NCBI GenBank assembly: GCA_024688225.1
Contig: JAILEI010000095.1
Span: forward strand, 1-33,740
Reading direction: 5' to 3'
DNA: 33,740 nucleotides
Origin: Succinivibrionaceae bacterium
Lineage (GTDB): Bacteria; Pseudomonadota; Gammaproteobacteria; Enterobacterales; Succinivibrionaceae
Shown here: piece after piece, positions 9,325 to 17,851 of the stretch
Layout of the letters: each line of letters opens with the position of its first letter
How positions within the stretch are numbered: position 1 is the first letter of the stretch
Position numbers and translations under genes: made by a program
Notes under the pieces: model-generated
Databases searched by the model: none
Seen by the model: only the letters and a program-made list of their open reading frames with translations
Told to the model about the DNA's origin: nothing

Positions 9325-9347
9325 GCGGCCGGCATAAAGCCGGCCGC
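9325..9347. terminator. Bidirectional terminator-like hairpin at the end of the alpha operon
   Basis: Perfect nine-base stem GCGGCCGGC/GCCGGCCGC with a five-base loop, sitting in the 46-base gap between the convergent ldt and rpoA2 genes. It lacks a strong T run on either side (minus strand continues ACTGTTTGG), so termination may be imperfect or need Rho. It is the only such hairpin between convergent genes in this window. Confidence 0.6.
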
Positions 9348-9355
9348 AATCCATC

Positions 9356-10345
9356 CTAGAGGGACATGTCGAGATCTGGCGGCGGCCAGTTCTCGAGGCG
9401 CATGCCCAGGGACAGCCCGCGCTCGGCAAGCACGTCCTTGATCTCGGTCAGGGACTTCTTGCCAAGGTTCGGGGTCTTGAGCAACTCGACCTCGGTGCGC
9501 TGCACCAGGTCGCCGATGTACTTGATCCCCTCGGCCTTGAGGCAGTTCGCCGAGCGCACGGTCAGCTCCAGATCCTCGACCGGGCACACCAGCTTGGGAT
9601 CGATGAGCGGGCGGAAGCTCGAGCTCTCAGTGCTCGGCACGCTGTTGCGGATGTCCACGAAGCAGTTGAGCTGGTCGGCCAGGATGGTCGCAGCAGCGCT
9701 GATCGCGGTATCCGGGGCAATGGTGCCGTTGGTCTCAAGGTCGAGCAGCAGCCGCTCGGTCCCGTTGTCGAGGGACTCGACATGGACCGCCACGTTCTGC
9801 ACCGGGCAGTAGTAGGCGTCCATCATCAGGCGGCCGATCATGCGGTTCTCGGTGCCCTCGATGTGGGGGCGCGCCACTGCCTGCACATAGCCGCGTCCGC
9901 GGCTGACATGCAGGGTCATGTGCAGCTTCACCTCAGGATCGGTGATGTGGCACAGCTCAAGCTCGGGGTTCTTGATCTCGATGCCGGCCGGGCACTGGAT
10001 GTCGCCCGCGGTAACGGTCCCCACCCCCTGCTTGGACAGTTCGAGGATCTGGTCCTGCTGCTGGGTGTCGGTGCACTGCACCGCCACGTCCTTGAGGTTG
10101 AGCAGGATGATGAGGATGTCCTCCTTGACCCCCTCGAGCGCGCTGTACTCATGCACCACCCCGTCGATCTCGGCCTCGGTGATGGCGTTGCCCGGGATCG
10201 AGGAGAGCATGATGCGGCGAAGCGAGGTGCCCATCAGCTGCGCGCAGTCACGCGCAAAGGGCTCAAGCACCACCCGGAAGTGGTTGTGCTCCACTTCCTT
10301 GACCTCGGTGATGCCCGGCTTCAAAGTTTCTAGGATTTGATCCAC
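9356..10345 (-). CDS. rpoA2: RNA polymerase alpha subunit, second (distal) copy
   Basis: A full-length alpha paralog placed after rplQ, giving 329 residues from GTG 10345, the same length as E. coli RpoA. That GTG lies seven bases after AAGG; a GTG at 10351 in frame is too close to it. The N-terminal domain keeps the beta-contact features: [11 protein letters not shown] (E. coli Arg44-Arg45) and HEYS (66-69). It has lost the beta'-contact stretch: Glu80 is Ile, and E. coli residues about 190-200 are replaced by LDNGTER with four residues missing. The usual RGFGHTLGNA is [10 protein letters not shown]. The C-terminal domain is intact, including RSANCLKAE (Arg265) and [10 protein letters not shown] infer that it fills the alpha-I (beta-side) position. 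See findings. Confidence 0.93.
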   Translation of the reverse strand: MDQILETLKPGITEVKEVEHNHFRVVLEPFARDCAQLMGTSLRRIMLSSIPGNAITEAEIDGVVHEYSALEGVKEDILIILLNLKDVAVQCTDTQQQDQILELSKQGVGTVTAGDIQCPAGIEIKNPELELCHITDPEVKLHMTLHVSRGRGYVQAVARPHIEGTENRMIGRLMMDAYYCPVQNVAVHVESLDNGTERLLLDLETNGTIAPDTAISAAATILADQLNCFVDIRNSVPSTESSSFRPLIDPKLVCPVEDLELTVRSANCLKAEGIKYIGDLVQRTEVELLKTPNLGKKSLTEIKDVLAERGLSLGMRLENWPPPDLDMSL

Positions 10346-10395
10346 TCTCACACCTTACAAGTCTGAAACGAAATTTGCCCTAAGGCGGGTTTCGT

Positions 10396-10415
10396 GGGGG
10401 CGCTCTCGCGCCCCC
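10396..10415 (-). promoter_or_regulatory. GC-rich hairpin between rplQ and rpoA2
   Basis: In the transcript this is a perfect eight-base stem GGGGGCGC/GCGCCCCC closed by a GAGA (GNRA-type) tetraloop, in the 76-base spacer after rplQ. No U tract follows (ACGAAACCC), so it is not a standard terminator. It may mark an RNA processing or 3'-end protection point, or set rpoA2 expression relative to the upstream genes. Confidence 0.5.
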
Positions 10416-10421
10416 TGCGGC

Positions 10422-10841
10422 TTACTCGGCTGCGGGAGCGCTCTCCTGCGCGGCGGGCGCGGGGGCGGCCTCCTCGGCCACGTCCTCGCGGTCGACCAGC
10501 ATGATGTAGGCCATCATGGCCTGGTCACCGGGGCGGAAGCCGCACTTGAGGATGCGGGTGTAGCCACCGGGGCGGTTCGCGGAGCGCTTGCCCACCTTGT
10601 TGAACAGCTTGGCGACCACGCCGTTGTCGCGCAGCCGGGCAAAGACCAGGCGGCGGTGGGCGACGGAGTCCTCCTTGGCGATGGTGATGAGCGGCTCGAC
10701 AAAGCGGCGCAGCTCCTTGGCCTTGGGGACGGTGGTCTTGATGCACTCGCGAATGATCAGGGCGTTGGCGAGATTGCGGTACAAAGCCGCGCGGTGCGCG
10801 GCGGTGCGGCCGAGGTGGCGGCCAGCATGACGATGACGCAT
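10422..10841 (-). CDS. rplQ: Ribosomal protein L17
   Basis: Large-subunit protein near the peptide exit tunnel. The body follows E. coli L17 closely (MRHR start, [38 protein letters not shown]). Length 139 against 127; the extra residues form an Ala/Pro/Glu tail (residues about 122-139) resembling the N-terminal extension of S11 here. Start ATG 10841 is preceded by AAGGAA. It lies 31 bases after rpoA1 and, unusually, is followed by a second alpha gene. Confidence 0.97.
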   Translation of the reverse strand: MRHRHAGRHLGRTAAHRAALYRNLANALIIRECIKTTVPKAKELRRFVEPLITIAKEDSVAHRRLVFARLRDNGVVAKLFNKVGKRSANRPGGYTRILKCGFRPGDQAMMAYIMLVDREDVAEEAAPAPAAQESAPAAE

Positions 10842-10872
10842 TTCTAGTTCCTTCTCAAAACGTTATCTATGG

Positions 10873-11853
10873 CTACTTGAGTCCAGGCGGCGGCCAGTTG
10901 GCCACGCGCATGCCCAGCGAGAGGCCGCGCTGCGCGAGCACGTCCTTGATCTCGGTGAGGGACTTCTTGCCCAGGTTGGGGGTCTTGAGCAGCTCGACCT
11001 CGGTCCGCTGCACCAGATCCCCGATGTAGATGATTGACTCCTGCTTGAGGCAGTTCGCCGAGCGCACGGTGAGCTCGAGGTCATCGACCAGCTGCATGAG
11101 CACCGGATCCGGCATGGGGGGAGCGGCAGGCGCCATGGCCTCCCTGGCCATGTCATCACGGTTCACCAGGTTGGCGAGGCTCGCGCCCAGGGACTCCGCG
11201 GCGCTCATGAGCGCCTTGTCCGGGGTCACGGTGCCGTCAGTCTCGATGTCGATGACCAGCTTGTCAAGGTCAGTGCGCTGCTCAACGCGGGCGGACTCGA
11301 CCTCATAGACGAAGCGGCGCACCGGGGAGTAGGAGGCGTCGATCAAGATCTCGCCATCCTGGTCCGCGGGCATGTGCAGGCTGGAGCCAGCCGGCACGTA
11401 GCCTGCGCCCTGGAGCACCCTCAGCTTCATCGAGATGGCGGCCTTGTCGCCCTGCAGGTGGCAGATCACGCAGTCGGGGTTGACGATCGAGATCCCCTCA
11501 GGGCACTCAATCTCCCGCGCCGTGACCTCGCCCTCGCCCTTGTGCTCGAGGGTCAGCCAGATGGGAGCGGCAACCGGGCCGTTCCCGCTGACCGCGACGG
11601 ACTTGATGTTCATCACCAGCTCCACGACGGACTCCACAAGGTCGTCCTTCGCGGCGTTGGGCGAATCCACGCCCTCGATGCGGATGGCATCGATGGCAAG
11701 CCCGCCCATGGCCTTGAGCAGAATCCCGCTCAACGCCACGCCCAGGGTGCTGCCATAGCCGCGCTCCATGGGCTCGAGCACGAGCCGCGCGCGGTTTTCA
11801 CCAGTCTCGGAATAACCGACTGGCTTGGGCTTCAGCAGTTCGCTTACTGGCAC
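10873..11853 (-). CDS. rpoA1: RNA polymerase alpha subunit, first (proximal) copy, altered beta-contact region
   Basis: Alpha paralog in the usual rpoA position between rpsD and rplQ, 326 residues from a GTG preceded at five bases by AGGAGG. It keeps the dimerisation-helix start ERGYGSTLG and the beta'-contact stretch [17 protein letters not shown], almost identical to E. coli 187-203, and Glu80. It lacks the beta-contact signature: E. coli Arg44-Arg45 are Ser-Gly ([11 protein letters not shown]), and HEYS at 66-69 is SPNA. The linker is Ala/Pro/Met-rich. The C-terminal domain is intact, with RSANCLKQE and NLGKKSLTE for UP-element DNA binding. Full length and otherwise conserved, so not a pseudogene; I infer the alpha-II (beta'-side) role. 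Confidence 0.93.
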   Translation of the reverse strand: MPVSELLKPKPVGYSETGENRARLVLEPMERGYGSTLGVALSGILLKAMGGLAIDAIRIEGVDSPNAAKDDLVESVVELVMNIKSVAVSGNGPVAAPIWLTLEHKGEGEVTAREIECPEGISIVNPDCVICHLQGDKAAISMKLRVLQGAGYVPAGSSLHMPADQDGEILIDASYSPVRRFVYEVESARVEQRTDLDKLVIDIETDGTVTPDKALMSAAESLGASLANLVNRDDMAREAMAPAAPPMPDPVLMQLVDDLELTVRSANCLKQESIIYIGDLVQRTEVELLKTPNLGKKSLTEIKDVLAQRGLSLGMRVANWPPPGLK

Positions 11854-11895
11854 AGTAGCCTCCTCATCAATCCATGGGCCCTAAGGCAGTCATTC

Positions 11896-12522
<627 letters not shown>

Positions 12523-12555
12523 TTGTCATTATTCTCCGAATTCTGTACGCGGCGA

Positions 12556-13011
12556 CTAGACGCGGCGCTTCTTGGGCGGACGGCATCCGTTGTGCGGGAT
12601 CGGGGTCACGTCGGTGATGCTGGTGATGAGGTAGCCGATGCTGTTGAGGGCCCGGATGGAGGACTCACGGCCGGGGCCAGGGCCCTTGACCATGACGCTC
12701 AGCTTCTTGAGCCCAAACTCCTGGGCGGCGCGGCCGGCCCGCTCCGCGGCAACCTGCGCCGCGTAGGGGGTGGACTTGCGCGAGCCGCGGAAGCCCGAGC
12801 CGCCAGCGGTGGCCCAGGTCAGCACGTTGCCCTGCACGTCGGAGATGGTGACGATGGTGTTGTTGAAGGAGGCATGGATATGCGCCACGCCCTCGGCAAC
12901 CTGCTTCTTGGAGCGCTTGCCGGTGCGGCGGACGGCCGGGGTGGCCTTGGCCTCGGCGGCCGGGGCGGACTCGGCAGGGGCCGCAGTGTTCTCTTTGATT
13001 GCGTCTGACAT
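12556..13011 (-). CDS. rpsK: Ribosomal protein S11 with N-terminal extension
   Basis: Small-subunit platform protein near the mRNA exit. From residue about 30 it follows E. coli S11 ([69 protein letters not shown]). Length 151 against 129: about 22 extra Ala/Pro/Glu-rich residues precede the basic [10 protein letters not shown]. The ATG at 13011 lies seven bases after GGAG and no later Met fits, so the extension is probably translated. Confidence 0.97.
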   Translation of the reverse strand: MSDAIKENTAAPAESAPAAEAKATPAVRRTGKRSKKQVAEGVAHIHASFNNTIVTISDVQGNVLTWATAGGSGFRGSRKSTPYAAQVAAERAGRAAQEFGLKKLSVMVKGPGPGRESSIRALNSIGYLITSITDVTPIPHNGCRPPKKRRV

Positions 13012-13021
13012 GTCTAGGCTC

Positions 13022-13378
13022 CTACTTCTTTATGCTCTTGCGCGGGCCCTTGCGGGTGCGGGCATTGGTCTTGGTGCGCTGCCCGCGCACGGGCAGGCCG
13101 CGGCGGTGGCGCTGGCCACGGTAGGTCCCGAGGTCAATCAGGCGCTTGATGTTCATGGACACCTCGCGGCGCAGGTCGCCCTCGACGGTGTACTTGGACA
13201 CTTCCTCACGGATCTTGTCCACGAGGTTCTCCGCGATGTCGCGGAACTTGGTGTTGGGGTCGACGCCGACCGCCTCGCAGATCTTGCGGGCGCGGGTCGG
13301 TCCAATGCCGTAGATCGCCTGGAGGGCGATTTCGGCATTCTTGTGGTCAGGCACATTGATGCCAGCTATACGGGCCAC
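13022..13378 (-). CDS. rpsM: Ribosomal protein S13
   Basis: Small-subunit head protein that contacts the P-site tRNA and the large subunit through bridge B1. 118 residues, same length as E. coli, from MARIAGIN to GPRKSIKK. It begins with GTG, seven bases after AGGAG. From memory the E. coli gene also begins with GTG, followed by nearly the same first codons, including a rare ATA, which suggests RNA-level selection at the S4 repression site. First gene of the alpha operon. Confidence 0.97.
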   Translation of the reverse strand: MARIAGINVPDHKNAEIALQAIYGIGPTRARKICEAVGVDPNTKFRDIAENLVDKIREEVSKYTVEGDLRREVSMNIKRLIDLGTYRGQRHRRGLPVRGQRTKTNARTRKGPRKSIKK

Positions 13379-13430
13379 TATCTATCTCCTGTTAAAGGCA
13401 GTTACTAACAAACGCCACCGCAAAGCCCGT
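13370..13430 (-). promoter_or_regulatory. Candidate S4 translational operator (pseudoknot) of the alpha operon
   Basis: In the leader RNA, ACGGGC (complement of 13425-13430) can pair with GCCCGU in rpsM codons 2-4 (complement of 13370-13375), enclosing the Shine-Dalgarno sequence and GTG start. The E. coli alpha leader forms a nested pseudoknot with similar logic. The first rpsM codons (CGT ATA GCT) go against the local codon bias, as expected for a constrained RNA site. The fold is inferred, not computed. Confidence 0.5.
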
Positions 13431-13471
13431 GAGGATACGCGGCGGCAGGAAGTGCGCTTACGCATGGCACC

Positions 13472-13529
13472 CCCGCCAAGGGCGGGTTTCCCCGGCCCTG
13501 TGGGGCCAGGCAGGGCCGTGCCGGCCCTG
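13472..13529 (-). promoter_or_regulatory. Two stem-loops in the alpha operon leader
   Basis: The 271-base stretch between rpmJ and rpsM holds a promoter, this leader and no gene. Two perfect inverted repeats are visible: CCCGCC/GGCGGG (13472-13486) and CAGGGCC/GGCCCTG (13511-13529). Neither is followed by a U tract in the transcript. They lie upstream of the proposed S4 site and could stabilise or attenuate the leader. Confidence 0.4.
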
Positions 13530-13610
13530 GTAACTTGATGGCCGCGCCCGGCGGGTTGCCGCCAGGCGCGAAATAAATTGCGGCAGGGCAGACCCGCCGC
13601 AAAGCGATGC

Positions 13611-13640
13611 ATTATAGTTTTTTGCCGTGCCGGCCGTCAA
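13611..13640 (-). promoter_or_regulatory. Alpha operon promoter
   Basis: On the minus strand TTGACG (13635-13640) and a perfect TATAAT (13611-13616) are 18 bases apart. Transcription would start near 13604 and produce a leader of about 225 bases ahead of rpsM. It follows rpmJ directly, so the alpha operon can be transcribed on its own as well as by read-through from spc. Confidence 0.75.
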
Positions 13641-13649
13641 GGCCGCGCA

Positions 13650-13763
13650 TTAACCCTGGCGCTGCTTGTGCTTGGGGTTGTCGCAGATGATGCGGACCAC
13701 GCCGTGGCGACGGACCACCTTGCAGTTACGGCACATTTTCTTTACTGAGGCACCAACTTTCAT
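13650..13763 (-). CDS. rpmJ: Ribosomal protein L36, zinc-binding form
   Basis: A 37-residue large-subunit protein, starting [15 protein letters not shown] and ending PKHKQRQG. The zinc ligands are present: Cys11 and Cys14 in CRNC, Cys27, and the His of PKHK. Last gene of the spc operon, 54 bases after secY, as in E. coli. The ATG is at 13761-13763; the stop is TAA. Confidence 0.95.
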   Translation of the reverse strand: MKVGASVKKMCRNCKVVRRHGVVRIICDNPKHKQRQG

Positions 13764-13817
13764 CTCTCACATACCGCCTCGCGGCGGCCTCCTCTGGTTA
13801 ACAGCTAAAACCTATAC

Positions 13818-15170
13818 CTAGCGACCATAGCTCTTGAGGTTGGCCTTGCGCATGATGTCGCCATATTGCTGGTTCATCATGTGGCTCTGCAGCTGCGCCA
13901 CAAAGTCCATCAGCACCACCACGATAATGAGCAGTGACGTGCCGCCGAAGTAGAACTGGACGTTGAACCAGTTCATCAGCAGCTGCGGCACCAGGCAGAC
14001 GAAGACCATGTAGATGGAGCCATTCATGGTCAGGCGGGTCATCACCTTGTCGATGAAGAGCGCCGTCTGCTCGCCCGGGCGGATGCCCGGGATGAAGGCG
14101 CCGCTCTTCTTCAGGTTCTCCGCCACCTCGCGCGGGTTGAACACCAGCGCGGTGTAGAAGAAGGTGAAGAACACGATCGCCGCCGCGTACATCAGCTCAT
14201 AGAAGGGCTGGCCAGGCTGCAGGAACAGCGAGACCGTCCCCAGCACCTCCGACACCACATTGTCGCCCTGCCCGAACCAGGACACGATGGTGCCCGGGAA
14301 GAGGATGATCGACGAGGCGAAAATCGCGGGGATCACGCCTGACATGTTGATCTTGAGCGGCAGCGTGGAGCTGGGCTGCGAGTAAATGCGGTTGCCCATC
14401 TGGCGCTTGGCGTACTCGATGACTATCCTTCGCTGCCCGCGCTCGACGAACACCACGAAGAAGGTCACCGCCACCACCACCAGGCCGATGATGAGCAGCG
14501 CAATGGTCGAAAGGTCACCCTGGCGGGCCTGCTCGAAGGTTCTCGCAAGCGCGCTGGGCAGCCCGGCCACGATGCCGGCGAAGATGATGAGCGAGATGCC
14601 GTTGCCGATGCCGCGCTCAGTGATTTGCTCACCAAGCCACATCAGGAACATCGTGCCCGTCACCAGGCTGACCGTGGTCACAAAGTAAAAGCCAAAGCCC
14701 GGGTTGTCCACCAGCCCTGGCATCATGTTGGGGATGCCGGTGGCGATGCCCAGCGCCTGGAAGGCGGCCAGGAACAGCGTGGACACACGGGTGTACTGGG
14801 TAATGCGGCGGCGCCCCGACTCGCCTTCCTTGCGGATTTCGGCAAGCGTGGGGTTGATGACCGCCAGCAGCTGGATGATGATGGCCGCCGAGATGTAGGG
14901 CATGATCCCCAGCGCAAGCACCGAGGCACGCTCAAGGGCGCCACCGCTGAACATGTTGAACATGCCAATGATGGTGCCGCTCTGCTCCTCGAACACGCGC
15001 TCCAGCACGTCAGCGTTCACCCCCGGGATGGGGACGAACGAGCCGAGGCGGAACATGATGAGGCCGAGCACCACGAAGAACAGGCGCTGGCGGAGCTCGC
15101 CATTGCCCTTCTGCCCTTCCTGGCGCGCCGCCATCTCGCGGCTCTTGTCGAACAGGGATTTTCTGGCCAT
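13818..15170 (-). CDS. secY: Protein translocase subunit SecY
   Basis: Channel subunit of the SecYEG translocon in the inner membrane, exporting or inserting unfolded proteins. 450 residues (E. coli 443), ten hydrophobic membrane spans. Visible landmarks include the plug and TM2 region ([15 protein letters not shown]), the cytosolic loop [15 protein letters not shown], and SecA/ribosome-contact loops ([32 protein letters not shown]). ATG 15168-15170 directly follows an in-frame TGA. It lies 34 bases after rplO, within which is a strong hairpin between the Shine-Dalgarno sequence and the start. Confidence 0.97.
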   Translation of the reverse strand: MARKSLFDKSREMAARQEGQKGNGELRQRLFFVVLGLIMFRLGSFVPIPGVNADVLERVFEEQSGTIIGMFNMFSGGALERASVLALGIMPYISAAIIIQLLAVINPTLAEIRKEGESGRRRITQYTRVSTLFLAAFQALGIATGIPNMMPGLVDNPGFGFYFVTTVSLVTGTMFLMWLGEQITERGIGNGISLIIFAGIVAGLPSALARTFEQARQGDLSTIALLIIGLVVVAVTFFVVFVERGQRRIVIEYAKRQMGNRIYSQPSSTLPLKINMSGVIPAIFASSIILFPGTIVSWFGQGDNVVSEVLGTVSLFLQPGQPFYELMYAAAIVFFTFFYTALVFNPREVAENLKKSGAFIPGIRPGEQTALFIDKVMTRLTMNGSIYMVFVCLVPQLLMNWFNVQFYFGGTSLLIIVVVLMDFVAQLQSHMMNQQYGDIMRKANLKSYGR

Positions 15171-15179
15171 TCACTCATG

Positions 15180-15199
15180 GCGGGCGCCAAGGCGCCCGC
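15180..15199 (-). promoter_or_regulatory. Hairpin between rplO and secY, inside the secY initiation region
   Basis: In the transcript GCGGGCGC/GCGCCCGC forms an eight-base stem with a CUUG tetraloop. The only purine-rich Shine-Dalgarno candidate (GGGAG) precedes the stem and the secY ATG follows it by nine bases, so folding would bring the two to a workable distance. No U tract, so not a terminator. Confidence 0.45.
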
Positions 15200-15204
15200 T
15201 CCCA

Positions 15205-15819
15205 TTAATTGGACTTGGAGGCCTTGGCCTTCGCGGCCTTGGCTGCCTTGTCCTTCTTGGCGGGACGCTGGATCCCATTCTTCATCAGCGCATCGAGCAG
15301 GGCCTGGCGCTTGGCGGCGCTGCGGCGCTGGTTCTTCTCGTGGCGCTCCCTCTGGCTGAGCACGAACTGCGAGATCTCAACGGTGCCGCCCGCAGCCTCG
15401 ATGGCCGCCTGCGCGCCGCGGGTCACGCCCACGCCCTCAACCTTCACCTTGCGGGTGAAGTTAGGGACATGCGAGAGCACGATCTTGACGAAGCGCACGC
15501 GGCTGTTGATGAGGCCAGCCTCGCGCAGGGTCTTGAGGTTGACCAGATCGCCCTCGACCTTGTTCAGGGAATTGAGCGGCACCTCGTCGGTGAGGTAGGC
15601 CTTGCGGGACCAGAAGCCGAACTTCGGCAGCCTGATCTTCAGCGGCATCTGTCCGCCCTCAAAGCCCGGGCGCTTGTTGGGGCTCTTGCGGGCCCCGGAA
15701 CCCTTGACACCACGGCCGCAGGTCTTGCCCAGACCCGAGCCAATGCCGCGGCCCACCCGGAACTTGCGCTTGTGCGCGCCCTTGCCGGGTTTCAGCGTAT
15801 AAAGTCGCAAATCTTCCAT
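15205..15819 (-). CDS. rplO: Ribosomal protein L15 with long basic C-terminal extension
   Basis: Large-subunit assembly protein. Residues 1-149 follow E. coli L15 (GRGIGSGLGKTCGRG, GFEGGQMPLKIRLPKFGF, TRGAQAAIEAAGG). E. coli L15 ends at this point (144 residues), but here the frame continues for about 55 more residues, rich in Lys, Arg and Ala with a KAAKAAKAKASK end. The extension is in frame with no frameshift sign and ends in TAA. Starts three bases after the rpmD stop. Confidence 0.95.
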   Translation of the reverse strand: MEDLRLYTLKPGKGAHKRKFRVGRGIGSGLGKTCGRGVKGSGARKSPNKRPGFEGGQMPLKIRLPKFGFWSRKAYLTDEVPLNSLNKVEGDLVNLKTLREAGLINSRVRFVKIVLSHVPNFTRKVKVEGVGVTRGAQAAIEAAGGTVEISQFVLSQRERHEKNQRRSAAKRQALLDALMKNGIQRPAKKDKAAKAAKAKASKSN

Positions 15820-15822
15820 TGC

Positions 15823-16008
15823 CTATTCCTCGACCTTGACCATGTAGCTGACCTTGCGGATCATCCCGCGAACCGACGGGGTGTCCTCAAGCTCGACAGT
15901 GTGGCGGATGCGGCGCAGCCCGAGGCCAACCATGGTGGCCTTGTGGTCAGGCTTGCGGCCAATGGTGCTCTTAATCTGCGTCACCTTGATGGTTTTCTTC
16001 TCAGCCAT
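15823..16008 (-). CDS. rpmD: Ribosomal protein L30
   Basis: Small large-subunit protein of 61 residues (E. coli 59), with [19 protein letters not shown] and the [20 protein letters not shown] core that defines bacterial L30. Between rpsE (three-base gap) and rplO in the spc operon. Ends TAG. Confidence 0.96.
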   Translation of the reverse strand: MAEKKTIKVTQIKSTIGRKPDHKATMVGLGLRRIRHTVELEDTPSVRGMIRKVSYMVKVEE

Positions 16009-16011
16009 TTC

Positions 16012-16518
16012 CTACTCCAGAATCTCGCGGATGGACATGCCGCGCTTGGCGGCAACCACCTCAGGATTGCGCATGGCGGTCAGGGCGGCAATGGTGGCGC
16101 GGACCACGTTCACCGGGTTGGTGGAGCCGTAGCACTTGGCCAGCACGTTGCGCACCCCGGCAACCTCGAGGACCGCGCGCATGGCGCCGCCGGCGATAAT
16201 GCCGGTACCCTCGGAGGCGGGCTGCATGTAAACCTTGGCGCCAGCGTGCGCACCCTTGACCGAGTGGTAGAGGGTGCCGTTGTTGAGCACAATCCTCTCG
16301 GTCAGGTTGCGGTGGGCCTGCTCGATCGACTTCTGGATCGCGGCAGGGACCTCAGCGGCCTTGCCATAGCCCAGGCCGATGCGGCCCTTGCCATCGCCGA
16401 CCACGGTCAGCGCGGTGAAGGAGAAGATCCGTCCGCCCTTGACCACCTTGGCGACACGGTTGACCGCCACCAACTTCTCAGTGAACTCGTTGGCCGAGCT
16501 GTCATCTTTACGTTGCAT
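16012..16518 (-). CDS. rpsE: Ribosomal protein S5
   Basis: Small-subunit protein at the mRNA entry and decoding region. 168 residues (E. coli 167). [16 protein letters not shown] forms the double-stranded-RNA-binding-like domain; [19 protein letters not shown] is the C-terminal domain. Three ATG codons run in tandem at 16516-16524; the third (16518) is six bases after AGGAG while the first abuts it, so the third is the likely start. Confidence 0.96.
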   Translation of the reverse strand: MQRKDDSSANEFTEKLVAVNRVAKVVKGGRIFSFTALTVVGDGKGRIGLGYGKAAEVPAAIQKSIEQAHRNLTERIVLNNGTLYHSVKGAHAGAKVYMQPASEGTGIIAGGAMRAVLEVAGVRNVLAKCYGSTNPVNVVRATIAALTAMRNPEVVAAKRGMSIREILE

Positions 16519-16527
16519 CATCATCTC

Positions 16528-16881
16528 CTAGAATTCCAGTCCGGCCTCACGGGCGGCGGTGGCCAGGGCGGCGACGCGCCCGTGGTACTTGTTGCCCGAG
16601 CGATCGAAGGCAACCTGCTTGACGTTCACCGCCAGGGCGCGCTCCGCGATCGCCTTGCCGATGACCTTGGCGGCCTCGATGTTGCCGGTGTACTTGAGAC
16701 CCTCGGCAAGGGACTTCTCAACGGTGCTCGCCGCGGCCAGCACATGATGGTCCTTGTTGATGATCTGGGCATAAATGTGGCGAGGGGTGCGGGTGACGAC
16801 CAGACGGGTGACCCCGAGCTCCTGCATCTTGCAGCGCGCCTTCTTGGCACGGCGAAGGCGGGCAACCTTTTTATTGAACAT
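16528..16881 (-). CDS. rplR: Ribosomal protein L18
   Basis: 5S-rRNA-binding large-subunit protein, 117 residues as in E. coli. [13 protein letters not shown] at the N-terminus and [20 protein letters not shown] in the C-terminal half match the family. Spc operon, between rplF and rpsE; ends TAG. Confidence 0.96.
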   Translation of the reverse strand: MFNKKVARLRRAKKARCKMQELGVTRLVVTRTPRHIYAQIINKDHHVLAAASTVEKSLAEGLKYTGNIEAAKVIGKAIAERALAVNVKQVAFDRSGNKYHGRVAALATAAREAGLEF

Positions 16882-16893
16882 GGCGCTTCACTC

Positions 16894-17427
16894 CTACTTC
16901 TTCTTCGTTTCCTTCATGCGCACCACCTCATCGGCGTAGCGCACACCCTTGCCCTTGTAGGGCTCAGGCGGACGGTAGGCGCGGATCTCAGCCGCGACCT
17001 GGCCAAGCAGGCACTTGTCGTGCGACTTGAGAACAATCTCAGTCTGCGAGGGGCACTCGCAGGTGATGCCATCCGGGAGCGCGTGGTCGACCGGGTGGGA
17101 GAAGCCAAGGTTCATGTTGAGCACCTTGCCCTTGACCTGGGCGCGGTAACCGACGCCGATCAGGGTGAGCTTCTTCTCGTAGCCCTTGTCGAGGCCCACG
17201 ACCATGTTGTTGAGCAGCGCGCGGGTGGTGCCGGACTGCATGTTGGCCTCAGCGCTGTCGTCCTTGACGGAGACCTTGATGGCCCCGCCGTCGACGGCCA
17301 CGCCCACCAGCGGGTGGACGTTCAGCACTGACTCGGCCTTCTTGGACTTGACCGTGACCTTCTGGCCGTCAATTGCCACCTCAATGCCCTGGGGCAGCAC
17401 AATGGGTTCCTTACCAATGCGTGACAT
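16894..17427 (-). CDS. rplF: Ribosomal protein L6
   Basis: Large-subunit protein near the factor-binding centre. 177 residues, equal to E. coli. MSRIGKEPI start, [17 protein letters not shown] in the middle, and the C-terminal [16 protein letters not shown] with a basic KETKKK end. Longer versions of the frame run 47 codons upstream into rpsH; the ATG at 17425-17427 gives the conserved N-terminus. Confidence 0.96.
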   Translation of the reverse strand: MSRIGKEPIVLPQGIEVAIDGQKVTVKSKKAESVLNVHPLVGVAVDGGAIKVSVKDDSAEANMQSGTTRALLNNMVVGLDKGYEKKLTLIGVGYRAQVKGKVLNMNLGFSHPVDHALPDGITCECPSQTEIVLKSHDKCLLGQVAAEIRAYRPPEPYKGKGVRYADEVVRMKETKKK

Positions 17428-17438
17428 TTGTGCCTCCC

Positions 17439-17837
17439 TTAAGCGACGTAGCAGATGACTTCGCCGCCGAGCCCGTCCTTGCGGGCGGCGCGATCGGTCA
17501 TCAGGCCCTTGGAGGTGGAAATCACGGCGATGCCCAGGCCATTCATGATCCTGGGAAGGTCGCGGCACTTCTTGTAGATGCGCAGGCCAGGGCGCGAGAC
17601 GCGCTGGATCTGCTCCACCACCGGACGGCCCTCATAGTACTTGAGGCCGACCTCGAGGGTCTTCTTGTTGCCCGGCTCCTCGGTCTCGTTCACCGAGGAA
17701 ATGTAGCCCTCCTTCATCAGGAGGTTCGCGATCGCCACCTTCAGCTTGGAAGAGGGCATGGTCACGGAAACCTTGCGGGCCGCCTGGCCATTGCGGATGC
17801 GGGTCAGCATGTCCGCGATCGGATCTTGCATGCTCAT
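17439..17837 (-). CDS. rpsH: Ribosomal protein S8
   Basis: Central-domain 16S-rRNA-binding protein; in E. coli it also represses the spc operon at the rplX-rplE junction. 132 residues (E. coli 130): [46 protein letters not shown] and GGEVICYVA at the end. Start chosen as MSMQ to match the family. The candidate mRNA target is annotated at the rplE start. Confidence 0.97.
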   Translation of the reverse strand: MSMQDPIADMLTRIRNGQAARKVSVTMPSSKLKVAIANLLMKEGYISSVNETEEPGNKKTLEVGLKYYEGRPVVEQIQRVSRPGLRIYKKCRDLPRIMNGLGIAVISTSKGLMTDRAARKDGLGGEVICYVA

Positions 17838-17851
17838 TGCTGTCTCTCCTC

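Noticed and set aside
10396-10415. The rplQ-rpoA2 hairpin as a standard intrinsic terminator
   Set aside because: No U-rich tract follows the stem on the transcript strand, and no promoter for rpoA2 is visible beyond it.
10873-11853. rpoA1 as a decaying pseudogene because it lost Arg44-Arg45 and HEYS
   Set aside because: The frame is full length with a strong Shine-Dalgarno sequence, near-perfect beta'-contact region and intact C-terminal domain, and the lost features are exactly those retained by rpoA2.
14902-17331. An 809-residue open frame on the plus strand across secY to rplF (and a similar 544-residue frame at 11374-13008)
   Set aside because: Antisense to conserved ribosomal genes; composition and lack of domains mark them as shadows.
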